Of a DNA stretch of 64,000 bases, positions 42,558-51,543 are shown piece by piece. The translations under genes and the position numbers were made by a program. The first letter of the stretch is position 1. The number at the start of each line of letters is the position of its first letter. Origin of the DNA: WTGJ01 sp965237765 (GTDB taxonomy: Bacteria > Chloroflexota > Anaerolineae > Aggregatilineales > Phototrophicaceae); assembly GCA_965237765.1 (NCBI GenBank), contig OZ250157.1, positions 2,356,001 through 2,420,000 of the forward strand, in the 5' to 3' direction. Under the pieces are notes generated by a model, which was given only the letters and a program-made list of their open reading frames with translations, made no database searches and had not been told where the DNA came from.

Positions 42558-44759
42558 TCATATGGACTGGCGGCGGAAGACTTCAATGACGCTCGGGATA
42601 TCCTCAACGCGCGTCATCACGCGGCTGAGGCGCGTCAGATCACTGATTTCCATCGTGAGTTGGAAGGTGGCGACTTCCTGTTTTGTGGAAACTGCGACCT
42701 CGCTGAGGTTGATTTTTTCATCCGCGAGCAGGGTGCTGATATCGCGCATGAGCCCGGCGCGGTCATAAGCGATGATGCTGATCGGAACGCGGTAAAAGCG
42801 CAAGCTATCGGTATTTTCCCAGCTGACTTCGAGTAGGCGCTCGGGTTCATCTAGTGCTTTGATATTGGTGCAATTCTCGTGATGAACGCTCACACCGCGG
42901 CCGCGGGTGATGAAGCCGACGATGGGGTCGCCTGGCATCGGGTTGCAACAGCGCGCCAAATTGATCAACAGGCCGGACATGCCATCGACCCGGACGCCAG
43001 TATCCGCGCTTGGGTGTGGCGTGAGGCGCGGGCGGATGAGGACCTCGAGCCCGTCTTCGCGCTCTTGTTCCAGGCGCGCCTTTTGCTCCGTTTCCAAGAT
43101 GCGCCCGGCAATTTGGCTGGTGTTGATGTCACCCGAGCCAATGGCTGCGAGGAATTTGTCGCTATCGTCGAACTTGAATAGCGCGGCGATTTGCTCGTAG
43201 GTCATGCGCTCGAGTACGCCGATGCGTTTTAGCTCGCGCTCTAGCGATTCGCGGCCGAGGGTGACGTGGTGCTCGAAATTCTGCTTGCGGTACCAGAGGC
43301 GTATTTTTGAGCGTGCGCGTGAGGTCTTGACGTAACCGAGGTGCGGGTTCAACCAGTCGAGGCTGGGACTGCTGCGTTTGGAGGTAAGGATTTCTACCTG
43401 ATCCGCATTTTGTAGGCGGTAATTCAAGTTGACGAGGTTTCCCTGCACCTTGGCGCCACGGCAGTGGTGGCCCACTTCGGTGTGGATGTGGTAGGCGAGA
43501 TCGATGGGTGTCGCGCCCGCTGGTAAATCGACGATATCACCCTTTGGCGTGAAGACATAGACGCGGCCTTCGAAGACTTCGGTCTTCATTGTATTGAGGA
43601 AATTTTCGTCGTCTTCAGGCAATTCGCTGCCGAATTCCAACAGGCGACGAATGAAATTCAAGCGCTCTTCGTAATGTGGGTCTCGTACGCCGTCGCGACT
43701 ACCTTCTTTATAACGCCAATGAGCAGCGATGCCATATTCGGCGTTCATGTGCATTTCGCGCGTGCGAATCTGAATTTCGATCGTCTTACCTTCTTTATCC
43801 AGCAGCGCAGTGTGCAGGCTCTGGTAGAAATTATCCTTGGGCGCGGCGATGTAATCGTCAAACTCGCTGGGGATCGGACGCCAGAGATTGTGCACGATAC
43901 CGAGCGATAGGTAGCACTGTGGCACGGTATCGACGATGACACGTACGGCGCGGATATCATAGATTTGTCCGAAGGATGTCTCTTTCTTTTGCATCTTGCT
44001 GAATATGCTGTAAATATGCTTCGGCCGGCCGGCGAATTGTGCGTCTGTGATGCCGTGTTTTTCCAACTCGCGGCGCAGGAATTGTACGATGGAGCTGATA
44101 TCCTCCTCACGTTCCTGACGGTGCGCGTCGATGCGGCGGGCGATGCGCTCGTAATTCTCTGGATGCAAGAAACGAAAGCTGAGGTCTTCGAGCTCCCACT
44201 TAAATTGCCAGATACCGAGGCGGTTGGCTAGTGGCGCAAAGATATCCATCGTTTCCTGCGCGATTTGCTGCCGCTTGTCGCTGGGTAGATAGCCCAGCGT
44301 GCGCATGTTATGAAGGCGGTCCGCCAGTTTGATGAGCACGGCGCGCACATCGTCGCCCATGGTGAGTAGCATTTTGCGCATGTATTCTTTATCGCGTTGG
44401 CTGCGTTGTTTGGTGTCTCCAGTGGGCAAACGAGCCAACTTCGTCACCGTCTCCACCAGACCGCAAATGGCCTCACCGAATTCCTCTCGAATTTCCTTGC
44501 TGGTTACAGAAGTGTCTTCGATTGCGTCATGCAGGAGGGCAGCAGCGATCGTTTCGGCATCGAGGTTCATTTCCGCCAGAATCTGGGCGACGGCGACGCA
44601 GTGAGTGATGAATGGCGCTCCGGATTTGCGGAATTGCCCTTCGTGCGCAATCTGCGCCTTCAGGTAGGCTCGTTCGATGAGTGCGCGGTCGTTTAGATTC
44701 AAGCGGTGGAGCTTGCGGAAGAGTGAGTTGAGTTCCGCTTCGGGGGCGACTACGCTAAT
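42558..44759 (-). CDS. Bifunctional (p)ppGpp synthetase/hydrolase (Rel/SpoT family)
   Basis: 733 residues if started at the ATT at 44759; 714 from the TTG at 44702. Order: HD hydrolase (FITHCVAVAQIL, LLHDAIEDTSVT), synthetase (RPKHIYSIFSKMQKK, YDIRAVRVIVDTV, EFDDYIAAPKDNFYQSLHTA), TGS (VYVFTPKGDIVDLPAGATPIDLAYHIHTEV in pieces), RIS/zinc-finger region (ARCCNPMPGDPIVGF) and C-terminal ACT. It sets the alarmone level in starvation. The ATT choice rests on GGAGG 10 bases upstream and on the extra residues AELNSLFRKLHRLN aligning with the usual Rel N-terminal helix; the TTG has no ribosome site. Confidence 0.93.
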   Translation of the reverse strand: MSVVAPEAELNSLFRKLHRLNLNDRALIERAYLKAQIAHEGQFRKSGAPFITHCVAVAQILAEMNLDAETIAAALLHDAIEDTSVTSKEIREEFGEAICGLVETVTKLARLPTGDTKQRSQRDKEYMRKMLLTMGDDVRAVLIKLADRLHNMRTLGYLPSDKRQQIAQETMDIFAPLANRLGIWQFKWELEDLSFRFLHPENYERIARRIDAHRQEREEDISSIVQFLRRELEKHGITDAQFAGRPKHIYSIFSKMQKKETSFGQIYDIRAVRVIVDTVPQCYLSLGIVHNLWRPIPSEFDDYIAAPKDNFYQSLHTALLDKEGKTIEIQIRTREMHMNAEYGIAAHWRYKEGSRDGVRDPHYEERLNFIRRLLEFGSELPEDDENFLNTMKTEVFEGRVYVFTPKGDIVDLPAGATPIDLAYHIHTEVGHHCRGAKVQGNLVNLNYRLQNADQVEILTSKRSSPSLDWLNPHLGYVKTSRARSKIRLWYRKQNFEHHVTLGRESLERELKRIGVLERMTYEQIAALFKFDDSDKFLAAIGSGDINTSQIAGRILETEQKARLEQEREDGLEVLIRPRLTPHPSADTGVRVDGMSGLLINLARCCNPMPGDPIVGFITRGRGVSVHHENCTNIKALDEPERLLEVSWENTDSLRFYRVPISIIAYDRAGLMRDISTLLADEKINLSEVAVSTKQEVATFQLTMEISDLTRLSRVMTRVEDIPSVIEVFRRQSI

Positions 44760-44796
44760 GGCCTTAGTTCCTCCACAACGCGTTTACCTCTTGATT

Positions 44797-44802
44797 ATTC
44801 TA
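44797..44802 (-). promoter_or_regulatory. -10 of the rel gene
   Basis: Minus strand TAGAAT. A start near 44790 gives a leader of about 31 bases that includes the GGAGG at 44770-44774, supporting translation from the ATT at 44759. Confidence 0.45.
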
Positions 44803-44818
44803 ACGCATTTTTGCGCTC

Positions 44819-44827
44819 TGCTATAAT
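44819..44827 (+). promoter_or_regulatory. Extended -10 of moeA
   Basis: TGCTATAAT, perfect extended -10 without a well-spaced -35. Predicted start near 44834, leader of about 24 bases before the ATG at 44858. Confidence 0.6.
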
Positions 44828-44857
44828 TCATATGATAGTGGAATTCTGGATGATTGT

Positions 44858-46126
44858 ATGACTTTGCGTAGCGTAGAAATTGCACTAGCCGATGTCCTGG
44901 TAAATATCACTCCGCTGGCGGTGGAGCGTGTTCCACTGGCGCAGGTGAGCAGCCGTGTACTTGCCGAAGACATCAGCGCCGACAGTGATTTACCGGCGGC
45001 CCCAAATTCTAGCATGGATGGATTCGCGGTACGCGCTGAGGATGTCGCTAGAGCCAGCCCGGAATCACCCGTGTCGCTGCCGGTGGTGATACATATTGCG
45101 GCTGGGAGCGTGGCTGGACGGATGCTGGGCCACCGCGAGGCGGCGCGTATCATGACTGGTGCTCCCCTGCCCCCTGGCGCTGACGCCATCGTACCGGTGG
45201 AAGCCACCGACGCGGATTGGTCCGTAGAGGCGGCGATTGGCGAAACGGTCCAGATCCATAAGGCAAGCGCGGCTGGCGCCTATGTTCGCCCGCGTGGCGA
45301 AGATATGCGCGCGGGTGAGGTAGTACTGACCTGCGGACGCCATCTGCTCGGAGCAGAAATCGGGGTACTCGCTGCTTTAGGCGTAGTAGAGCCACTGGTC
45401 TATCGGCAGCCGCGTGTGGCCATTTTGAGCAGTGGCGAAGAATTGCTCAGCGTCGACCAGCCCCTCGCTCCCGGCCGCATCCGTGAAAGTAATTCTTATG
45501 CGCTTGCCAGCCTAATTGCGGAGCATGGTGGCCAGCCTCTGCGTTTTCCCATCGCGCGGGATGACTTGGGCGATATCCGCGCGACGCTCTGGAGCGTAGT
45601 CGCGCACGCGCCGGATCTCATCATCAGCAGCGCGGGCGTTTCCGTCGGCGCTGCTGATTACGTGTTGGCGGCGCTTCGCGAAATCGGCGAACTGCAATTC
45701 TGGCGCGTCAACATGCGGCCAGGCAAACCACTCGCCTTCGGGCGCATCCAGGGCATCCCATTCTTCGGTTTACCTGGCAACCCCGTATCGGCACTGGTTA
45801 CGTTTGACGTCTTCGTGCGCCCGACCTTACTAAAAATGGGCGGTCATAGCGAAGATCGCTGGCCGCAACCGGTGATCAGCGTGCGAGCAGGCGAGGAATT
45901 TCGTTCGGATGGGCGGCGTAGTTATCTTCGCACGCGGCTGGAGTGGCGAAATGGCGAGTGGTTTGCCTTTTCGACGGGCACGCAAAGCTCAGGGGCGATG
46001 ATGTCCTTGGTGCGCGCCGATGGATTACTCATCATAGATGCTGGTGTTGCGCGAGTTGACGCCGGTTCTGTGCTCTCATTGCGGCCATTGCGACCGCTGC
46101 CACATCCCACCGGAGGAGATGCGTGA
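44858..46126 (+). CDS. moeA: Molybdopterin molybdotransferase
   Basis: 422 residues, standard MoeA length. Landmarks are PNSSMDGFAVRAEDV, RIMTGAPLPPGADAIVPVE, SSGEELLSVDQPL, the MPT-binding SSAGVSVGAADYV, and MRPGKPLAFGRI followed by FGLPGNPVSALVTF. It inserts molybdate into adenylated molybdopterin, finishing the pathway begun by moaC and moaDE. The stop overlaps the VKOR GTG start (GTGA). Confidence 0.96.
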   Translation: MTLRSVEIALADVLVNITPLAVERVPLAQVSSRVLAEDISADSDLPAAPNSSMDGFAVRAEDVARASPESPVSLPVVIHIAAGSVAGRMLGHREAARIMTGAPLPPGADAIVPVEATDADWSVEAAIGETVQIHKASAAGAYVRPRGEDMRAGEVVLTCGRHLLGAEIGVLAALGVVEPLVYRQPRVAILSSGEELLSVDQPLAPGRIRESNSYALASLIAEHGGQPLRFPIARDDLGDIRATLWSVVAHAPDLIISSAGVSVGAADYVLAALREIGELQFWRVNMRPGKPLAFGRIQGIPFFGLPGNPVSALVTFDVFVRPTLLKMGGHSEDRWPQPVISVRAGEEFRSDGRRSYLRTRLEWRNGEWFAFSTGTQSSGAMMSLVRADGLLIIDAGVARVDAGSVLSLRPLRPLPHPTGGDA

Positions 46127-46575
46127 AACAACTTTCAGGCCGTCCCCTGACCCTCTTATTCATCATCGTCGGCATCTTCGTCACCAGTTACCTCAGCTAC
46201 CTGAAGCTGGCGGAGCAGAAATCAGTGTGCTTGAGCGGTGGCATGATCAATTGCGAGGCAGTACTGAACAGTCGCTATTCGGAAGTCGCATTGCTCGGGA
46301 GTAGCGTGCCGATTGCCTACCTTGGTTGGCTGGTATACATCCTGCTCCTAGCGGTCTGGCTATGGGAAAGGCGCGGCGCTAACCGCGACGCGCTGATTGC
46401 GCTCTTCTTCGGGCTCAACGCGTTCGCCTGGTTCTATTCGATGTATTTGGTGTATTTGCAGTTCTTCGTCTTGCGCGCTGCCTGTCCCTGGTGCTTGACA
46501 CACGAGGCAAATATCACGCTGCTCTTCGTCTTCACGTTGTTCCGCTTGCGGCAACTATTGCGCGCTGGCGCCTAA
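46123..46575 (+). CDS. Vitamin K epoxide reductase family protein
   Basis: 150 residues; GTG start at 46123 with GGAGGAGAT just upstream. Four hydrophobic helices. Loop cysteines in SVCLSGGMINCEAVL and the active-site CPWC in RAACPWCLTHE are those of bacterial VKOR homologues, which reoxidise a periplasmic thioredoxin-like partner using quinone and so support disulfide formation. No DsbA-like gene is adjacent and it is not fused to one. Co-transcribed with moeA. Its stop overlaps the S1-protein stop on the other strand. Confidence 0.92.
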   Translation: MKQLSGRPLTLLFIIVGIFVTSYLSYLKLAEQKSVCLSGGMINCEAVLNSRYSEVALLGSSVPIAYLGWLVYILLLAVWLWERRGANRDALIALFFGLNAFAWFYSMYLVYLQFFVLRAACPWCLTHEANITLLFVFTLFRLRQLLRAGA

Positions 46576-47279
46576 TCAGTTTCGCTATGCGCACGAAGTG
46601 TGCGCGCAATGATGTCTTCTTGCTCAAGGGAGCGGTTGCGGCGTTTCTCCCTACGGCTGACGTCGTTGGCGCTTTTGCCTCCCGAATTCATTGCGCGACG
46701 GAAGGCGAGTTCCATCGCCGTCGGCAACGCCTCAATTTCCTCGCCTTCTTCCTCAATATGCTCCAGCGGCTCTTTCATAGTGAGGTCAATTTGCCGTTTG
46801 CGGCGGTCAACCTTGAGCACCCAGACATCCACATTTTGCCCGATGTTGAGCATGTCGCTCGGCGCACTGAGGTAACCATCGGTAATTTCCGAGACGTGCA
46901 CCATGCCAGCGCGCTCGCAACCAATATCCACAAAAGCGCCAAAACGCTCGATGCGCGTCACGGTGCCCGTGAATTGCTTGCCGTTGGTCAGGTCATCCCA
47001 AGAGACAGTCGGCGGCCGTTGCATCGCCAGGGCGACGCGCTTGGTTTCAGCATGAATCTTGAGCACGAAGACATCGAGCTCCTGTCCAACGGAGAGGAGA
47101 TCGGCGACGTTCTTCACGCGCGGTGTGATCTGCGAGATATGCAATAAGGCATCTATGCCAATACCGAGATCGACGAAAGCGCCGAACAATTCCAGGCTCT
47201 TGATTTTTCCGCGTAGCTGTGTGCCGACTGCTAGGCCCTCCAGCGTACGCGGCTCCATGTTCGTTTTTTCGTCGCTCAT
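46572..47279 (-). CDS. S1 RNA-binding protein with two S1 domains
   Basis: 235 residues. Two S1 (OB-fold) repeats: residues ~15-88 (GTQLRGKIKSLELFGAFVDLG, ALLHISQIT) and ~97-172 (GKQFTGTVTRIERFGAFVDIG, GMVHVSEIT). The last ~60 residues are polar and probably disordered. Paralleling the N-terminal S1 repeats of ribosomal protein S1 but too short to be it; similar small S1 proteins bind ribosomes or mRNA. GGAG lies upstream of the ATG at 47279. Confidence 0.88.
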   Translation of the reverse strand: MSDEKTNMEPRTLEGLAVGTQLRGKIKSLELFGAFVDLGIGIDALLHISQITPRVKNVADLLSVGQELDVFVLKIHAETKRVALAMQRPPTVSWDDLTNGKQFTGTVTRIERFGAFVDIGCERAGMVHVSEITDGYLSAPSDMLNIGQNVDVWVLKVDRRKRQIDLTMKEPLEHIEEEGEEIEALPTAMELAFRRAMNSGGKSANDVSRREKRRNRSLEQEDIIARTLRAHSETD

Positions 47280-47323
47280 TTAGGACTGGCTCCTCTCAGC
47301 CGATGATTACAGCGCCTGCTCAC

Positions 47324-48595
47324 TTATTCACCGCGTAAATCCGCCAACAGCTCCGCCAACGGTTTCATCGCGTTTTCTGGTGGCAGGAGCACGCTATCGA
47401 GCGCGTAGACCCAGCCATTGGCCGCGACGTAATTCTGCGGCGCGAGCTTGACGCTGTCATTTAGCGTGATATCCAGCGGGATGAGCTCAACGTTGGGGTC
47501 GGCTGTTTCGCCTTCCGCGAGCGGGGGGTTGGGGTCATCGACGGTGAAATTGATATTTGCGCCCAAAGCCGTCTTCACTGAGTTGAGACCGCCAAGGGTA
47601 TGAGCGCGCACGTTCTCAGGTGCCAGGTGATAGGCCAATACATTCGCTAGCAGCTCTTCATCCGCCAACAACGCGTCGAGCGAGAGGCCAAGCTCCGTTG
47701 CGGCCGTCACGAATGCCGCGTCACTGGGAGCGAAGATGGTATATTGCTCACTGCCAAGTAGTAAATCACTGAGACCGAGCGCTTCTATAGCAGCGAGCAA
47801 GTGGGTGAAGTCATTTTCCGCGAGGGTATCGAGCAGTCCTTGCGGCGGTGACCAGGGCACAGGGTCGCCGGAGCGCAACTCAAATTCGGCACCTTCATCG
47901 GTCGAGTAGACGTTGAAGGACGCGCTGCCTTCATAGGTATGCAGGTCGTTTTCGCTCAGAATCGTTTCCATCTCGGCGTAGGTCATCAACATGAAGCCAA
48001 TGACTTCGCTTCGATCACGCAGTTCGCCTTCGGCGCCCTGGTCGACGTAGGCGTAGATGACCATTGGGATATCCGGATAGATCATATTCATGAGTGCCTG
48101 CTCGTCGTCGCGTTCGTAGACGGCGCCAACGAGATAGGCGGGTGGGCCATATTTTTCGATAAACGCGCCGACCTTCATACCGAGGCGCTGGCTCGGCGCG
48201 ACCTGGATAATGAGCACATCCACGACATCGCCCGTCCGCGTGAACAACTGGCAACAGAGCGCGCCGACCTGGCGGCTACGCACCGGGCGGAAGGTAGCGA
48301 TGCTGGTAATTTCGTCCGTATCGTCGAGATCATCAACTTCCAGCTCAGCAATAATTCCGCTGGTGTTCTCTTCGAGCGACCAGATGAGTGTATCCAGATA
48401 GTCGATGGCTTCGTCCCAAGAGGTAAGGCCGGGTGTGATGGTGTGCCAGCATGGTACGTCGCAAATGGGATCCTGGGCGACCAGCTCACGGTCGTGCATC
48501 ATGCTATCGTCACGTAGATTGGGAGTGACGGGCGCGCAGGCGACCATAGCCAGGAGGAGCAGGGCGAGAACCGGCATTGCCAAGCGCTTGTTCAT
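47324..48595 (-). CDS. Fasciclin-domain lipoprotein
   Basis: 423 residues from ATG at 48595 (an ATG two codons upstream is possible). Lipobox MVAC in LLLLAMVACAP. Residues ~40-235 are a region with DPICDVPCWHTITPGLTSWDEA, a Cys-x3-Cys-Trp pattern followed by a beta-rich domain of unknown function. Residues ~265-420 are a fasciclin (FAS1) domain: LLDTLAENDFTHLLAAIEA, QYTIFAPSDAAF, LANVLAYHLAPENV and GWVYALDSVLLPP. Likely surface adhesion. Confidence 0.88.
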   Translation of the reverse strand: MNKRLAMPVLALLLLAMVACAPVTPNLRDDSMMHDRELVAQDPICDVPCWHTITPGLTSWDEAIDYLDTLIWSLEENTSGIIAELEVDDLDDTDEITSIATFRPVRSRQVGALCCQLFTRTGDVVDVLIIQVAPSQRLGMKVGAFIEKYGPPAYLVGAVYERDDEQALMNMIYPDIPMVIYAYVDQGAEGELRDRSEVIGFMLMTYAEMETILSENDLHTYEGSASFNVYSTDEGAEFELRSGDPVPWSPPQGLLDTLAENDFTHLLAAIEALGLSDLLLGSEQYTIFAPSDAAFVTAATELGLSLDALLADEELLANVLAYHLAPENVRAHTLGGLNSVKTALGANINFTVDDPNPPLAEGETADPNVELIPLDITLNDSVKLAPQNYVAANGWVYALDSVLLPPENAMKPLAELLADLRGE

Positions 48596-48741
48596 TTGCA
48601 TCACTCTTCGCCTCGACAAGAGGTTGAATGGATGCGGGCACAGCAATCGCGCGCGCGCAGGAAATGTAACGCAAATTAACGCGCATTCCCAACTGTTACT
48701 GGGCTGCAAAACTTGTGGGAACATCGCGTTTCAACCGTCGG

Positions 48742-50775
48742 TCATCGGATTAATAAGGAAAGTTGATAGGGGCCTTCGGTACCACCATAGCGGATGCCAT
48801 AACGCGTCGCAAACACAATGTAAGTACCATCTTGCGTCAAGACGATGTCGCTCAACAAAGAATCGGTCGTTTCGCCGGAGATCGCATCATCATTTCCGCT
48901 AAGCACGATGCCATTCGGATCGATGAGGTAGAGCAAGGTGTCGAGGGTACCGGCAGAGGCGACCATGCTGACAGTGACCACATCACCAGCGTGGCCCTCA
49001 AATATGTATAGTTGGAAGGGTTGCTCGAATAAGATCGTACCGAGCCCTTGTCCGCCGACAAATTCTTCGGCGCTGGCGATTTGAGATTGATAATCCAATC
49101 CTTGGAGACCCGTGAAGATACCGCCGCTTCCCATGTTCACACTGCCATCCAAATTCAACTGAAAGTTGGTCAGGTAGCGTTGCCCAGGATCGATGGGCAC
49201 ATTGGCGGAAAAGAGCAACTGCCCGCGCACGGTGATGTAAAGCGTGAAGGCGACCGGCGTCGTATCCCCGCATGTATCTTGATACCAGATATCCACTTCA
49301 TACCAACCGGGGATGGCGCTGCCACTCGGCCAAAAGATATGCGAGACAGGGCTTGCCAGATCGCTGCTGCAGCCTACATTGCCTGCCAGCGCTAAGCTGG
49401 CACCATATACGGTCGTCGGGAAGTCGTCATATACCGAATTGCCGCGCGGGTCACGCACGAGCAGCTGCAAGTCTGCAGCCGTACTCCAGAGCAGGCTGAC
49501 TTCCACATCGCCGGAAGGCAAATTCAACGCCGCTAACTCGGATGCTGTCTCCGAGGATTGCTGGCTAAGCGTGAGGTTGAAATTGCCCTCAGTGCCGCCC
49601 AGATCGCGGCCATAGCGGCTGGCAATTACAGTATACGCGCCGCCCACTGGAAGCGCCCGCAGGCGAATCGCCGAATTCGTGCCATCGTCAATATCATCGT
49701 TTGTGGCGACGAGGTTGCCATTTGGGTCGTAGAGCGCGAGCAGGGTATCCAGGCTGCCATCGATAGCCAACAATTCCAGCGAAACGACGTCACCCGCTAC
49801 GGCGCTAAAACTATAAGCGCGTGCGTGATCGCTGTTGGTGATCGTGCCAGCGACTGTCTCCGTTGGGCGGATTGACGCAGCGCTCTCATTCCATTCGCTG
49901 AGGCTGAGCGTCTGAGAATCGTTGTAGCTGCCGTGCAACCCGAGGGAGCTATTGCCATCAGCGCGGATGACAAGACGGCCAATGTACACGCCACCTTCAT
50001 CCAGGCCGCCGGCAAAACTATGCTGCAGGCTGCCATTCAGGCGAATGTCGACGGTGAAGTCGCTCGCGCCGAGTCCTTGGCAATCTTCCTGATAATAGAC
50101 GAGGATTTCGTAGCTGCCACTGGGTAGGATACCAGCGGGCCAGCTCGCGCGTTCAGGTTGCTCAGATTGAAGAAATTCGCACGAGCCGTTGCGATTGGCG
50201 GGCAAGACACCGCCACTGGGTACACTCGGGTTGAGCCAATACAAGCTGCCGCCAAGGGGATCACGCACCTCGAGATCGAGGTTAGAGGTGTTATCCCAAT
50301 TCAAATCAATTTCCAGGCCTGCGGTTAATACCTGCGTGGATGGATAGCCGCTCTCCGTCGTGCTTTCGTCGTCAGCGCTGGTGGAAGTGCCGAGGCGGGT
50401 GATGGTGAAGGGAATGATATCGCTGGCCCCGCTACCAGTTGAAAATACGGTGACATAGTAGCTCCCGGCGGCGGGTATTGTGGTTACCAGGCGCGTCATG
50501 CCTGGTTCGCCGCTGCTTTGCGCCAGGCTATTCCCAAAGGCATCGGTGAGCGTCAAGGCCAGATTGGCGCCCGTCTCGTTCGTAGCCAGCAGTTCGATTT
50601 GCTCGTCGCCGACGCTACTCAACAGGTAAACATGTGCCAGTTGCTCAGCATTCAACGTATCGCTCTGCGTTGCGCCTACCTGGAGGCTGTGATCTTGTGC
50701 GCTAGCTACCGCAACGACCAACGTTAAGCAGAAGAGCGTGAATATTAAGCGCGGCAATTTACGTTGTATGTGCAT
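48742..50775 (-). CDS. Secreted multidomain protein: three PPC-type domains alternating with two YfaP/DUF2135-like domains
   Basis: 677 residues; signal peptide 1-~27 (LIFTLFCLTLVVAVASAQ); AAGGAGGTAACAC before the ATG. PPC-like beta-sandwiches are near residues 30-130, 300-405 and 575-677 (GDVVSLELLAIDGSLDTLLALYDPNG; GDVVTVSMVASAGTLDTLLYLIDPNG, both in part). Between them, near 150-270 and 425-545, are two copies of a domain with LDLEVRDPLGGSLYW / LQLLVRDPRGNSVYD and GSYEILVYYQEDCQG / GWYEVDIWYQDTCGD. No catalytic domain is visible, so it is a binding or scaffold protein outside the membrane. Confidence 0.8.
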   Translation of the reverse strand: MHIQRKLPRLIFTLFCLTLVVAVASAQDHSLQVGATQSDTLNAEQLAHVYLLSSVGDEQIELLATNETGANLALTLTDAFGNSLAQSSGEPGMTRLVTTIPAAGSYYVTVFSTGSGASDIIPFTITRLGTSTSADDESTTESGYPSTQVLTAGLEIDLNWDNTSNLDLEVRDPLGGSLYWLNPSVPSGGVLPANRNGSCEFLQSEQPERASWPAGILPSGSYEILVYYQEDCQGLGASDFTVDIRLNGSLQHSFAGGLDEGGVYIGRLVIRADGNSSLGLHGSYNDSQTLSLSEWNESAASIRPTETVAGTITNSDHARAYSFSAVAGDVVSLELLAIDGSLDTLLALYDPNGNLVATNDDIDDGTNSAIRLRALPVGGAYTVIASRYGRDLGGTEGNFNLTLSQQSSETASELAALNLPSGDVEVSLLWSTAADLQLLVRDPRGNSVYDDFPTTVYGASLALAGNVGCSSDLASPVSHIFWPSGSAIPGWYEVDIWYQDTCGDTTPVAFTLYITVRGQLLFSANVPIDPGQRYLTNFQLNLDGSVNMGSGGIFTGLQGLDYQSQIASAEEFVGGQGLGTILFEQPFQLYIFEGHAGDVVTVSMVASAGTLDTLLYLIDPNGIVLSGNDDAISGETTDSLLSDIVLTQDGTYIVFATRYGIRYGGTEGPYQLSLLIR

Positions 50776-50881
50776 GTGTTACCTCCTTACGCGGCTCAAG
50801 CTCAACTCGCACCCGCGCGCGACCAGTGTAGACGAGATGGCCGCATTATCCAAGTGTGGGGCCGCTGGGCCTGCAAAAGAA

Positions 50882-50965
50882 TCATACCCGCCGGAAAGGG
50901 GCGAATAGCAATTTCATGAGCGCGAAGGCCAGGCGATCGATGATGCGAAAGGCGCGCTCCATCAT
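50882..50965 (-). CDS. Possible 27-residue cationic peptide coupled to the HD gene
   Basis: A short frame starting MMERAFRIIDRLAFALMKL and ending PFRRV. Its ATG overlaps the HD-domain stop (ATGA), with GGGTGA just upstream. The sequence is amphipathic, rich in Arg and hydrophobic residues, with no acidic stretch. Such a peptide could sit on the membrane. Size makes chance possible. Confidence 0.3.
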   Translation of the reverse strand: MMERAFRIIDRLAFALMKLLFAPFRRV

Positions 50966-51534
50966 GTGTCACCCGCCAACCCAAGCGCGGCCGCCTCCCC
51001 CGCCATCGCTGACAATACGTGTTGGATGTGCTCATCCAAGGGGATGCCAAGCCTAGTCGCCGCTTCTTCAATTTCGCCACGATTCACCGCCGCAGCGAAG
51101 GCGCGGTCCTTCCATTTCTTTCGCACGGATTTAAGGCGCACCTCGCGAATATCCTTATTCGGGCGCACAAGAGTCACGGCTATCAAGAAACCAGTCAATT
51201 CATCGACAGCGACGAGTGTCTGTTCCATCAATGAGTGAGGTTGCACGCCGGTGATCTCCGGCGCGTGCGCGAGGATGGCCTGGCGGATCTCTTCGGAGAT
51301 GCCGCGCTCGCTTAAGATGCGCTCGCCAACGATGGGGTGCCCTTCAACGGAAACGTCGGGATTCTGCTCGTAATCGAAATCGTGTAGCAGACCGACAACG
51401 CCCCATAGTGCTTCGTCTTCGCCAAAATGGCGCGCATAGTGGCGCATAGCCGCTTCAACGCTGAGCATGTGGCGGCGCAAGGTGGGGCTAGCGGTAAATT
51501 CTGTGACGATATCCCAGGCTTCGGCGCGTTCCAT
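50962..51534 (-). CDS. HD-domain protein (putative metal-dependent phosphohydrolase)
   Basis: 190 residues. HD fold with LRRHMLSVEAAMRHYAR (His), GLLHDFDYEQNPD (His-Asp), EGHPIVGERIL (His) and ILAHAPEITG (His). These residues form the metal site in nucleotide-type HD hydrolases. Close to a widespread family annotated as HDIG or hydrolase; substrate unknown. It follows the lyase gene's 3' end convergently in map order only; both are on the minus strand, 9 bases apart, so it may be co-transcribed with the lyase. Confidence 0.85.
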   Translation of the reverse strand: MERAEAWDIVTEFTASPTLRRHMLSVEAAMRHYARHFGEDEALWGVVGLLHDFDYEQNPDVSVEGHPIVGERILSERGISEEIRQAILAHAPEITGVQPHSLMEQTLVAVDELTGFLIAVTLVRPNKDIREVRLKSVRKKWKDRAFAAAVNRGEIEEAATRLGIPLDEHIQHVLSAMAGEAAALGLAGDT

Positions 51535-51543
51535 ATGTGCTAC

